Source of the DNA: Prosthecobacter debontii
GTDB taxonomy: Bacteria; Verrucomicrobiota; Verrucomicrobiia; Verrucomicrobiales; Verrucomicrobiaceae
Direction: 5' to 3'
Length of the DNA stretch: 32,563 nt
Assembly (NCBI GenBank): GCA_945869695.1
Contig: CAMBPV010000030.1
Coordinates: forward strand, 1-32,563
Shown piece after piece: positions 15,987 to 23,842 of this stretch. The notes below the pieces were generated by a model, which was given only the letters and a program-made list of their open reading frames with translations, did not search any database and had not been told where the DNA came from. How positions within the stretch are numbered: position 1 is the first letter of the stretch; each line of letters opens with the position of its first letter. The position numbers were made by a program, and so were the translations under genes.

Positions 15987-17543
15987 ATGAAACGTACTTT
16001 CCTGACCCTGTTGGCGACGGCGACTTTAACAGTCACTCTTTCAGCACAGAAGGCCCGCGCACCGAAGGAGGATAACCTTGCTCCAGTGGACAATCCGAAT
16101 GTAAGTCGAGTCCCCGAATCGATCATTCGGAGTGATTCGATCGTGAAGGTGAATGCCACCTCCCAATCCTTCAGCCCCCATATTCCCTGGCAAAAGCAAC
16201 CGCCTGGAGCCCGACGCGGTCTCGGGGTGGTGCTCGGCGGACGCCGCATCCTGGTGACGGCTCAAATGGTCGCAGATGCCACCTACATTGAGCTCGAGCT
16301 TCCGGAAAGTGGACAGAAACTTCCGGCCAAAGTGCTCGCGGTTGATTATGAAGCCAACGTGGCGCTTCTCATTGCCTCAGCTCTTCCGGTGAAAACGGAG
16401 GAGTTCTTCGCCACCCTAAAACCGATGGCGGTGGATGCCTCAGCTAGGATTGGTGACTCGCTTTCCATTTTGCAAACGGGCCGCGTGGGAGACCTCATCG
16501 TCTCCCCGATGCGGGTCAGCAAGGTGATGACCCAGCCTTACGTGGTCGAGACTGCCGCGTTCCTTGTTTATGAGGCGACGGGCATCATTCGCAGTGAGGC
16601 CAATAGCTTTACACTCCCCGTCGTGAAAGGCGGAAAACTGGCTGCACTGCTCCTGCGTTACGACAATAAAAACCAAGTGGCCACCCTGCTGCCAGCGCCC
16701 ATCATTGCGCACTTTTTGAAGGATGTGGAGGACGGAAAATACGAGGGTTTCCCCAGCCTCGGCGTCGAGATCCAGCAGACTCAGGACGAGCAGTTTCGGG
16801 AGTATCTCGGAATGAAGAATGACGTCAAAGGAGCTTTCATCTCAGGCGTGGCCAAGGATGCTTCCGCAGAGAAGATTGGCGTGAAGGAGGGCGACATCGT
16901 GTTGTCCATCAATGAGTTCTCCGTGGACTCACGCGGTGACTACCAAGACCCGCAGTATGGTGCGCTGAGCATCAGCCACATCGTCCGCGGCAGGTCATTT
17001 GTGGGGGATAAGGTGGAAATGAAAGTGCTCCGTGATGGCAAGGAACTGATGCTGAAAGGTGAATTGCTCCGCAAGCAACCCGACTCTTACCTTGTCCCGC
17101 CCTACATCTTTGATCGTGGACCCAACTACGTCATGATGGGAGGCCTGCTTTTTCAGGAACTTTCGCAGCCCTATCTCGAAGCGTTCGGAGGGGATCGTCA
17201 ATCTGGAGCGGTGCTCAGACTCTCTCACATCGCAGATCACCCCGAAGAATACGAAAAGCAGGGACGTAAAAAACTGGTCTTCCTCAGCGCCGTGCTTCCC
17301 ACGCCGAGTGTTCAAGGCTACGAGCGCTTGGGTGGACAGGTGGTGAACACCGTGAACGGTCAAAAGATCACCGACCTCGCTGCCCTGGCCGATGCTTTCA
17401 CCAAGCCAGTGGACGGCATTCACACCGTGGAGCTGAAGGAATTCCCCCGCTTTCTGCACCTGGATGCGATCAGTGTCGAGAGAGACAATCTCAAGCTCAT
17501 TGGCGGTCAATACCGCCTCGGATCACTGAAACGAATCGAGTAA
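15987..17543 (+). CDS. Exported Deg/HtrA paralogue with lost catalytic residues (pseudoprotease)
   Basis: The protein has 518 residues from the ATG at 15987, with a signal peptide ending around TLSAQ. It aligns along its whole length with the preceding gene product, including LAHFLKDVEDGKYEGFPSLGV against the FLKDIEDGTYDHYVDL region. The catalytic positions have changed: NAHVV is TAQMV (His to Gln93), DCDLAII is EANVALL (Asp to Asn124), and the GNSGGP loop is ANSFTLP, which keeps a Ser207 but not the oxyanion glycines. PDZ landmarks remain (GVKEGDIVLSINEF about 340-353). It is most likely a non-proteolytic partner or adaptor of the upstream protease. The frame is intact, so it is not a decaying pseudogene. 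Confidence 0.85.
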   Translation: MKRTFLTLLATATLTVTLSAQKARAPKEDNLAPVDNPNVSRVPESIIRSDSIVKVNATSQSFSPHIPWQKQPPGARRGLGVVLGGRRILVTAQMVADATYIELELPESGQKLPAKVLAVDYEANVALLIASALPVKTEEFFATLKPMAVDASARIGDSLSILQTGRVGDLIVSPMRVSKVMTQPYVVETAAFLVYEATGIIRSEANSFTLPVVKGGKLAALLLRYDNKNQVATLLPAPIIAHFLKDVEDGKYEGFPSLGVEIQQTQDEQFREYLGMKNDVKGAFISGVAKDASAEKIGVKEGDIVLSINEFSVDSRGDYQDPQYGALSISHIVRGRSFVGDKVEMKVLRDGKELMLKGELLRKQPDSYLVPPYIFDRGPNYVMMGGLLFQELSQPYLEAFGGDRQSGAVLRLSHIADHPEEYEKQGRKKLVFLSAVLPTPSVQGYERLGGQVVNTVNGQKITDLAALADAFTKPVDGIHTVELKEFPRFLHLDAISVERDNLKLIGGQYRLGSLKRIE

Positions 17544-17563
17544 TCGAAGCCATTCCGAGGCTC

Positions 17564-19600
17564 TCATTGCCGAGGCGGCGGACTGCCGATCTCGACCGCC
17601 AGTTCGGTCATATCCGCCAGCGGGGGATCACCGGGCCTTCGGTCGTCATCGCTCTTGAAGTTGGTTCCCACGGAGGCCAGGATGCCGGTGGCGTCGCTGT
17701 ATTTGAGCCGTTCACCCGAGAAGGGATCCACGGGCACTTCGGTCAAAAAGTCGGGAGTCAAATTGATGAGCTTTGGCGGGACTCGCTTATCCCGGATCAT
17801 GAAACGACGCATCGCGAACAAAGTCGTGATCACGGTGTGTCGCGCATGGGCCACGGTTTGTTTGGACGGCAGGCTCAAATACGCCTCCGCCCTTTTGACG
17901 AAGTAGTTTTCTCCACCCGAATTGGGCAAGCCGACGCGCTGCGTCCCGTGACCGAGTCGATCTCGGACCCGCCCTGAGCCAGACCAAGGGGAACGGCCCA
18001 CTTGATCACGAAGTTCGAGAAAGGTGGACTCAAAGAGGCGCATGGTGCGATTGACCTTGAAGAAGAGCCGTCCGGGATGTCTCAAAACCAAACCGCCGGG
18101 CATGGTGTCCGGCTTCTCCCCACTTTGGCTTCCCAGCAGGATTTTCTTTTCGAACAGATAAGTCGCGCTGATGTGATCACGGAGGAGGTCATCGACCGGG
18201 GAACACCGCAGAAACTCCTCTTGAAACCCACCCAATCGAGTCGGGTCGAGTTTTGAAGTCTTGAGCAGATCCGCGAGGGTTTGGCAGCTCCTTTCATGAA
18301 GGTACAACGAACGCTCATAGAAGGAGGGCCACGCATGAAGCTCCTGCATGGAGCGGCTCAGCGCCGCCAGATCGATGGCCGCAGCAAAGGCAGCTTCCTC
18401 TTCTCCTCGACGCATCAGGTAGGCAGCCTCTGCCTGCTTGAGAATGGCCAGACTAACCCACATCGCATGTCCACCCAGATCCTCCAAATACCACGCGACA
18501 TGTCGTGGGTGCCAGTCTGCGTCCTCAAGAAGATCTTTGAGATTGTCTCGGGCTGAAACATTGTCGTCCAGCATCTGACTCAACTCGCGAGTCTCCCAAT
18601 TCCACGGCGGATTAACGGCCAGGTTTGCCACCCTCACTGGCACGACAGAGGCGAGAAGCACCTTCATCCGACCGATGGTGGAAGGAGCCTCACCATCATC
18701 ACGCGTGTGATCGATTTGAAGCATCACTTCATCGGGCGGGGAATCATCTTGCCAGTAGAGGAAGGCCACGACGGTGAAAGCGAAGACGAGCAACGAGAAA
18801 GAGATCATCCGCCGCCAGGGATTCGGACTTGTGACGTAGCTCTGTCTCGGTGGCCACTCGCCAACTCGCTCGGTAAGAGTCAATTCAGGCTCCGGTTCCT
18901 GAAAAGGTCGCAAGGGTCGGGGAGACCGGTCCACAGGAGAACTGACGAGACGGGGAGTCGACTCGGACTTCGGTTTCGAGGGTGCTTCATTAACCACCGG
19001 GGTCAGTGCCTGATCGCGGGGGGGAGTCACCCGCCGGCGGACTTTCAAGGTTGGCAAGTCCGCGGTCTTGATCTCCTCCAATCTCGGGCCCGAGGGCTGG
19101 CTGATGGGAGGCGGAGGCAACGGTTTGACCACTTTTTTTAACGGCGGAGCCTCATCAAAAAAGAAACTGGGGGCCTCATCAAAGGCATGATTTGAAACAG
19201 GGGTTGACCCTCCCTGGGCGTCGTGTTTCGGGTCGACTTCCGGAAGTTTCTCCACCGCGGTGGGTTCCTGGATGACTGCAAAAGGAGAGGGTGGCAGGGG
19301 TTCGACCTGGGGAAACTCAAACCTCGGAGCAACGGGCTTGCTCGGCGGCGTGACGGCAGGCGGAAGGACAGGCGCAAAGGTGGGGGACACCGGATCTGGC
19401 CTGGTGGTGATCTGAGGAGGCGGAGGTGGCTCGACCCTAGCCGGAGCTTCCGGTGCAGGTTTCGGCGGGGTCGTCTCCATCGGCCGAAAGCGCGGAGCGT
19501 CCTCATGCAAGGACCACGGCGATTGCCAAGAACCCTTGGAGGGGTTCCACCAAGCTGGCTTCTTTTCAGGCAAGCCGGACTCTGGTTTCTTTATGGACAT
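17564..19600 (-). CDS. Large proline-rich single-pass membrane protein of unknown function
   Basis: The protein has 678 residues; I do not recognise a family for the whole. Residues 40-250 are disordered-looking and very rich in Pro, Glu, Lys and Ser. One transmembrane helix lies at about 265-283 after PWRRM, so the proline-rich part should be cytoplasmic and about 390 residues outside. The outer part looks helical (DLAALSRSMQELHAWPSFYER). Its end, FLTEVPVDPFSGERLKY and ILASVGTNF, is a module I associate with long hypothetical proteins of Planctomycetota and Verrucomicrobiota. It starts 26 bases after mobA, so it may share its transcript. The stop lies 20 bases from the convergent pseudoprotease stop. 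Confidence 0.75.
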   Translation of the reverse strand: MSIKKPESGLPEKKPAWWNPSKGSWQSPWSLHEDAPRFRPMETTPPKPAPEAPARVEPPPPPQITTRPDPVSPTFAPVLPPAVTPPSKPVAPRFEFPQVEPLPPSPFAVIQEPTAVEKLPEVDPKHDAQGGSTPVSNHAFDEAPSFFFDEAPPLKKVVKPLPPPPISQPSGPRLEEIKTADLPTLKVRRRVTPPRDQALTPVVNEAPSKPKSESTPRLVSSPVDRSPRPLRPFQEPEPELTLTERVGEWPPRQSYVTSPNPWRRMISFSLLVFAFTVVAFLYWQDDSPPDEVMLQIDHTRDDGEAPSTIGRMKVLLASVVPVRVANLAVNPPWNWETRELSQMLDDNVSARDNLKDLLEDADWHPRHVAWYLEDLGGHAMWVSLAILKQAEAAYLMRRGEEEAAFAAAIDLAALSRSMQELHAWPSFYERSLYLHERSCQTLADLLKTSKLDPTRLGGFQEEFLRCSPVDDLLRDHISATYLFEKKILLGSQSGEKPDTMPGGLVLRHPGRLFFKVNRTMRLFESTFLELRDQVGRSPWSGSGRVRDRLGHGTQRVGLPNSGGENYFVKRAEAYLSLPSKQTVAHARHTVITTLFAMRRFMIRDKRVPPKLINLTPDFLTEVPVDPFSGERLKYSDATGILASVGTNFKSDDDRRPGDPPLADMTELAVEIGSPPPRQ

Positions 19601-19626
19601 TGATAAATCGCACTATGCACAAACCC

Positions 19627-20250
19627 TCAGGGTTTGAAACGCGAAATCTCTTCAGCTTCTTCAGGTGTGTTTGCGTTCAGCCAAAAGTGCGTTTCGTCGT
19701 TTGCAGGTTCCCTCACTTCGCATCGATCATCTTTTTCGAATCGCGCGACGAGGGCTTGCAAGGAATTGGCACCAGACCGCAGAGCCTCAGTGATTTGGGG
19801 GAGCATCTCCGGCACGTAGAGAGCACCCAAAACTTCGGGTCCGTGCGGGCCTTTGTAAAACACTCCCTTTCCCGTGGCGGCGGTAAGGCATAGGCGGTCA
19901 CGCAGAAAGTCAGCCGTCATCAGAGGCAAATCCACGGCTAGCACGATTAGGGGCATTTTTGCACACGCGAGGCAACGTGAGATCGCCCCGATCGGTCCGC
20001 AGTCTTCCTGGGGCGGATCTTCGACCACGCACAGACGCTCTGCTTCTTGAGGCGTGAGTTCGCTCTCGATTCGCGCTTTGAAAACTTGCTCCCTTCTCGC
20101 GGCCAAATAGATTTTCTCGGAGCCGAGGGAGATGAGCTTTCGCACCTGAACGGTCCAAAGTGGGCGGCCATGCCAGTCGAGAAGAGCTTTGTCCTGCCCC
20201 ATTCGTCTGGATCTGCCGCCGACCAACAAAGCCGAACTGAACGAAATCAT
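19627..20250 (-). CDS. mobA: Molybdenum cofactor guanylyltransferase
   Basis: The protein has 207 residues, within the family range. The nucleotide-binding signature is LLVGGRSRRMGQDKALL (8-24), where the usual LAGG is LVGG. EDPPQEDCGPIGAI (77-90) and LAVDLPLM with metal-binding Asp107 complete the NTP-transferase fold. MobA attaches GMP to molybdopterin, giving the bis-MGD form used by DMSO-reductase-family enzymes. The protein is cytoplasmic. The ATG overlaps the TGA of the MOSC gene (20247-20250), tying it to another molybdenum-cofactor protein. No molybdoenzyme is in the window. Related nucleotidyltransferases exist, but the MOSC neighbour supports MobA. Confidence 0.85.
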   Translation of the reverse strand: MISFSSALLVGGRSRRMGQDKALLDWHGRPLWTVQVRKLISLGSEKIYLAARREQVFKARIESELTPQEAERLCVVEDPPQEDCGPIGAISRCLACAKMPLIVLAVDLPLMTADFLRDRLCLTAATGKGVFYKGPHGPEVLGALYVPEMLPQITEALRSGANSLQALVARFEKDDRCEVREPANDETHFWLNANTPEEAEEISRFKP

Positions 20251-20726
20251 GTATCCGCTGCGGTGGGTTCACATTCAAGGCGCAGGCATCCATCGGTGAG
20301 AATCCTGGCCCGCAAGCCGCCCCGGCCTTTGAGCGCTTCGTGTGCGCCCGCAGCCAAGGCCTGATCCATCCAGTAACAGGGTTTTGCTTCCTCCGTGCCG
20401 ATGAACTTCACGCCTTGAATTTCAAATTCTTTTCCGATCAGCGCGTTCAGATCGGCCCCTTTGGTGATCACGTTCCGCCGGTAGTCCGAGGGCCTCGCCT
20501 CGGAGAGCCTTAAATGTTCACAGAGCCATTCATGATTCTCAGATTCAAAGAAAGTGATCTGCCCCTTGAAGTCTGGCTTATGATCAAAGAACCGATCCCC
20601 ACGGATGCCGCGCCCCGCCAAGCACTCCAACTCTGTTTTCTCGATCATGGGTTCCTCTCCCGGCGCCTGGCCGTGATGACCGATGAAGTTATGCTCGGCA
20701 GAAAGGTAAAGGTGCAAAATCTCCAT
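20247..20726 (-). CDS. MOSC domain-containing protein
   Basis: The protein has 159 residues, a stand-alone MOSC domain. The central part YRRNVITKGADLNALIGKEF and TEEAKPCYWM, with Cys117, match the C-terminal domain of eukaryotic Moco sulfurases and bacterial YiiM-like proteins. GRGIRGDRFFDHK (38-50) is the other conserved block. MOSC proteins are thought to bind or deliver sulfur or molybdenum cofactor; the exact reaction here is open. It is the first gene of a minus-strand unit with mobA and possibly the proline-rich membrane protein. The short upstream spacer to the AraC terminator probably contains its promoter. Confidence 0.85.
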   Translation of the reverse strand: MEILHLYLSAEHNFIGHHGQAPGEEPMIEKTELECLAGRGIRGDRFFDHKPDFKGQITFFESENHEWLCEHLRLSEARPSDYRRNVITKGADLNALIGKEFEIQGVKFIGTEEAKPCYWMDQALAAGAHEALKGRGGLRARILTDGCLRLECEPTAADT

Positions 20727-20819
20727 GCTCCAGCATAGCCCGTCTCTTCCTTGTGAAAAACGGGCATTTGGAAATATGTCTCATGATTTTAACGACGCCT
20801 ACGGACCTGATTGAAAGCA

Positions 20820-20853
20820 AACAGCCGCCCAAACTTCCGTCGGGGCGGCTGTT
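20820..20853 (-). terminator. Hairpin terminator downstream of the AraC-family gene
   Basis: A perfect 11-bp stem (AACAGCCGCCC at 20820-20830 pairing with 20843-20853) encloses a 12-base loop. It lies 19 bases beyond the stop of the minus-strand AraC gene. On the minus strand the stem is followed by TGCTTTC, a weak T-run, so intrinsic termination is likely but may be imperfect. Confidence 0.7.
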
Positions 20854-20872
20854 CGATTCTAGGTTTTCCGTT

Positions 20873-21688
20873 TTAGGCCGCGACGAGGCGATTCCCGGCG
20901 GATTTCATCCGTTGACGGAATTCGCTAGGCGATTCGGAGGCGACGCGGCGGAAGCTCCGATTGAAATGAGAGAGCGATTGAAAGCCTACGTCGTAGGCCA
21001 CTTCGGTGATTCGCGCTCCGGGACGCATCAGCATACGCTTCGCTTTCTCAACCCGGGCACGATTCACAAAGTCGGTGAACGTGAGACCAGTGGCCCTTTT
21101 GAAAAGTTTGCAGAAGTGGAAGGGGCTGACACTCACGTTTTTGGCCACACATTCGAGTGACATTGCCTCGGTCAGATGCGCCATGATGAAGAGTTTTGCA
21201 TTGCGCACGGTTTCCGGCTCGTGGGTGGCATTGGCAAAGAGCATTCGGTTGGCATTGTCCCCGAGTTGAATTGCGAACGATTTGAGGATCGCGATGGCGG
21301 CCTCGTATCTTTCGGGCTGCATCACGGGGACTTCATGGAAGTGAACCCGCGCCCCCCGGATCTCAGCGGCAGAATGGTCGGCGTCCAAAAGAGCTTTCGC
21401 GACGGGGGCGAAGGCCTCAGGCGTTGCTGGCATCAGCCGCACGCCACCTGTCCGCATGGCCGCAACCGCAGTCTTTCCCACCCTTACGGGCACGAGGGTC
21501 TCGACGACTCCCGCGACTCCCGATCGCGTGACGGCTTCCTGAATGGCCATTCCATCGGGCTGCATCTCCAACGTCAGCGGCAGGGCGGTCAGCGTGTGGA
21601 AAGCTTTTTGATACTGCTGAAAGAGTTCACTTTCGGCGAGGTTTTGAATGAAACGGAGACGGGCTTGGTTCGGATTTGTTGTTTTCAT
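20873..21688 (-). CDS. AraC-family transcriptional regulator with PocR-like sensor domain
   Basis: From the ATG at 21688 the protein has 271 residues. The C-terminal 100 residues are an AraC DNA-binding domain with two helix-turn-helix units: SLECVAKNVSVSPFHFCKLF (177-196) and ITEVAYDVGFQSLSHFNRSF (227-246). The N-terminal part has VETLVPVRVGKTAVAAMRTG (62-81), which resembles the ligand domain of PocR-like sensors, although the cysteines often seen there are missing. An ATG at 21721 would add 11 residues. A short dyad, GCGGA-N8-TCCGC (21742-21759), upstream of either start could be an operator. The gene ends before a terminator, and no obvious target gene adjoins it. Confidence 0.87.
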   Translation of the reverse strand: MKTTNPNQARLRFIQNLAESELFQQYQKAFHTLTALPLTLEMQPDGMAIQEAVTRSGVAGVVETLVPVRVGKTAVAAMRTGGVRLMPATPEAFAPVAKALLDADHSAAEIRGARVHFHEVPVMQPERYEAAIAILKSFAIQLGDNANRMLFANATHEPETVRNAKLFIMAHLTEAMSLECVAKNVSVSPFHFCKLFKRATGLTFTDFVNRARVEKAKRMLMRPGARITEVAYDVGFQSLSHFNRSFRRVASESPSEFRQRMKSAGNRLVAA

Positions 21689-21827
21689 GAGGAGTAGATT
21701 TGGTTGATCTTGACTGCCCATCCTATGCCGCAGCCCACTGTGCGGATATTGTGGTCCGCTACTGCACTTCTGGTGCTGGTTCGCGTTAAACAGGTCTAAT
21801 GGTATCCACTAGACTCGATGCCCCGCC

Positions 21828-22181
21828 CTACCCTCGTTTGTACATTTTCATGAGAATCACCAACATAAAGATGACGACGGACATGATGCCGATCATCGTG
21901 ACTCGGAGTTCCCAATTCATGGGTCCTTTGAAACTGCCATTGAATCCTTGATGCGGATGCTTTTCCCGCTGGATGGGTCGGCTGACTTTCTCAAAAGAAA
22001 ACCACTGTCCGAGTTTGTGAATCCCCCGGGAGGCAGAAACGGACACCGCTCCTGCCGCAGTCCTGAATTCAAGATGACCATTTTTCCCCATGCCGACTTT
22101 CACGAAGTCTTCGTGGGTCATGCTCCGAGCCCATAAAGACAGGAAGAGCCCGATGAACAGGAGGGGAGAGGCCTTAATCAT
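21828..22181 (-). CDS. Small exported/membrane protein of unknown function
   Basis: The protein has 117 residues; I do not recognise a family. The N-terminus is hydrophobic with a positive start (MIKASPLLFIGLFLSLWARS), reading as a signal peptide or anchor. A second hydrophobic helix lies at about 96-112 (MIGIMSVVIFMLVILMKMY), followed by a basic KRG end. The central 70 residues are polar and basic and should lie outside the cytoplasm. This hairpin layout and the AT-rich upstream spacer support a real gene, but no motif gives a function. It is divergent from the HTH-like gene at 22345. Confidence 0.6.
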   Translation of the reverse strand: MIKASPLLFIGLFLSLWARSMTHEDFVKVGMGKNGHLEFRTAAGAVSVSASRGIHKLGQWFSFEKVSRPIQREKHPHQGFNGSFKGPMNWELRVTMIGIMSVVIFMLVILMKMYKRG

Positions 22182-22283
22182 CCCAGACTATCGCCCCACG
22201 CAATATCAGGACAACTATAAAACATAATGAATTCGGTATTTATCAAGAATCAGAAGCATTCTTGAATGAAGCAAGGGGCTGTT

Positions 22284-22316
22284 AATGCATTTCATCAATG
22301 AATAAATGCATTGATG
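22284..22316. promoter_or_regulatory. Putative operator: paired AATGCATT sites and an 8-bp dyad
   Basis: Two copies of the palindrome AATGCATT begin at 22284 and 22305, exactly 21 bases or two helical turns apart. A perfect inverted repeat, CATCAATG-N8-CATTGATG (22293-22316), overlaps the second copy. The block is 28 bases before the ATG of the HTH-like gene, in the divergent AT-rich spacer (22182-22344). Position and symmetry fit a repressor site; the binding protein is not shown by sequence. Confidence 0.5.
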
Positions 22317-22344
22317 TGGTTGGATTCGACGTTTATTCCTCACA

Positions 22345-22797
22345 ATGCACTGGGACCCATCGATGATACAAGCGCTCAAGGCGCTCGAGGCCAAACTTTC
22401 GTCCGATCTTGATGCAGTCAGGCGCATCCTCGCTCTGGCAGCACCGGACCAAGCATCCGTTCGTGAGATACTTTCCTCCTTAACATTTCAGGATCCGCTT
22501 TCTGAGAACCCCATGACATCCAAAGATCAACCGACCCGGAATCCGCATGAGAACCCACTCAAAGTTGCGGGTTTGGTGCGACAATGTGTTACCGAACTCG
22601 ATGGCTCATTTGGCATTGGCGATGTGAAATCGTGGATAAAAATGCATTCTCAGCGCACTTATGGAGATGTCGCCATCCGCCAGCAATTGAAGAAAATGGA
22701 GCTCGAAGGCGAACTCGTGATCACCTTCCACGGCCTCGGGCGCGCCGGAAGTCAATACGCAAAAACATCTCGATTCCAACCAAGCTCCCTTTTTTAA
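22345..22797 (+). CDS. Small protein with C-terminal winged-helix-like region
   Basis: The protein has 150 residues and no family I can name with certainty. Residues 1-45 look like an amphipathic, possibly coiled-coil helix (ALKALEAKLSSDLDAVRRI). Residues 48-72 are a polar linker. Residues 73-145 read like a winged helix: GDVKSWIKMHSQRTYGDVAI, then RQQLKKMELEGELVITFHGL with a likely recognition helix and wing (GRAGSQY). The composition and the operator-like repeats around it suggest an autoregulated DNA-binding protein, which is inference. An ATG at 22363 is an alternative start; neither has a convincing ribosome site. The gene converges on accD with a 56-base gap. Confidence 0.6.
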   Translation: MHWDPSMIQALKALEAKLSSDLDAVRRILALAAPDQASVREILSSLTFQDPLSENPMTSKDQPTRNPHENPLKVAGLVRQCVTELDGSFGIGDVKSWIKMHSQRTYGDVAIRQQLKKMELEGELVITFHGLGRAGSQYAKTSRFQPSSLF

Positions 22798-22853
22798 TGC
22801 ATTTTTGTCCGGAGTCTCCCCCAAATCGAGGCCTCACCAGGAAAAATAATGCA

Positions 22854-23690
22854 TTAATTCTGGCGTCCGACGTAATTCAGAACCTTTCCGAGAGTGGAAC
22901 GCATGTCCTTCCGGGGGACGATTAAATCGACCAGGCCGTGCTCTTTCATAAACTCAGCCGTTTGAAATCCGGGCGGCAGATCCGCATGGGTCGTTTCCTT
23001 CACCACGCGCGGTCCCGCAAAGCCGATCATGCATTTCGGCTCCGCAATGATCAAGTCCCCCAAGGTCGCAAAGCTGGCTGTGACGCCGCCGGTCGTCGGG
23101 TGGGTGAGCACCGAAATGTAGGAACATTTGGCTTCCGAATGGCGGGCGAGTGCGCCGCTAGTCTTTGCCATTTGCATCAGACTGAGGATTCCCTCATGCA
23201 TACGGGCACCGCCTGAGGCAGAAAAGATAATCACCGGCTTTCTCTCAGCCGTCGCCACCTCAATGGCACGGGTGATTTTTTCACCTACCACACTGCCCAT
23301 GCTGGCACCGAGAAACCTGAAGTCCATGATGGCCAAGACAACAGGGACGCCCTCGATCGAGGCGCGTCCAGTCACGACCGCTTCCATCAGGCCGGTCTTG
23401 GCCTGATAGGCTTTAACTTTATCGAGGTACCCCTTAAACCCGAGGGCATCCACGGAGTCCAAAACACGATCCATTTCAGCGAAACTTCCCTCGTCACAGA
23501 TGCTCGCGATGCGGTCATCGGAGTTCAAGGTGAAGTGGTGCCCACAATGCGTGCAGACCTTCAGATTCCTGACCAAGGCCTCTTCGAAGAGAGTCTCCCC
23601 GCAGGACGGGCACTTGAGCCAGAGTCCCTCTGGCATGTCTTTTTTCTTCTCGCCGAGGTCGGCTACCGTGCGTCTTTTGAAAATTCCCAT
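22854..23690 (-). CDS. accD: Acetyl-CoA carboxylase carboxyltransferase subunit beta
   Basis: The protein has 278 residues from the ATG at 23690, which gives the expected MGIFKRR start; the frame is open further upstream but without family similarity. A zinc ribbon is formed by Cys27, Cys30, Cys46 and Cys49 (CPSC ... CTHC). The crotonase-fold carboxyltransferase follows, with MDFRFLGASMGSVVGEKI, FSASGGARMHEG and HPTTGGVTASFA. With AccA it transfers the carboxyl group from carboxybiotin to acetyl-CoA, the first committed step of fatty acid synthesis. The 152 bases upstream, before comF ends, contain no gene and may hold a promoter. No Shine-Dalgarno sequence is visible. Confidence 0.95.
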   Translation of the reverse strand: MGIFKRRTVADLGEKKKDMPEGLWLKCPSCGETLFEEALVRNLKVCTHCGHHFTLNSDDRIASICDEGSFAEMDRVLDSVDALGFKGYLDKVKAYQAKTGLMEAVVTGRASIEGVPVVLAIMDFRFLGASMGSVVGEKITRAIEVATAERKPVIIFSASGGARMHEGILSLMQMAKTSGALARHSEAKCSYISVLTHPTTGGVTASFATLGDLIIAEPKCMIGFAGPRVVKETTHADLPPGFQTAEFMKEHGLVDLIVPRKDMRSTLGKVLNYVGRQN

Positions 23691-23842
23691 GTTCGTAGGT
23701 GGTGCTTTGAAACGGTGCCCGTCGGGTAGCCTCAAACCGGCGATCTCCATTCCTCGGCGTAGCGACCCTAGGAAGTCCGGCGTTTTCCACCGAACAAAGA
23801 TTCCGCACGGCCCAGTCTTCCAAACCAGACACGGGTGCGACA

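Larger units (their letters stand above)
22284..22855. repeat. Cluster of five AATGCATT octamers around the HTH-like gene
   Basis: Exact copies start at 22284, 22305, 22641, 22796 and 22848. Two are upstream of the gene, one is inside it, one spans its stop codon and one lies at the end of the accD gene. By eye I found no exact copy elsewhere in the window. A near match (AATGCACT) covers the gene's own start codon. Confidence 0.7.
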
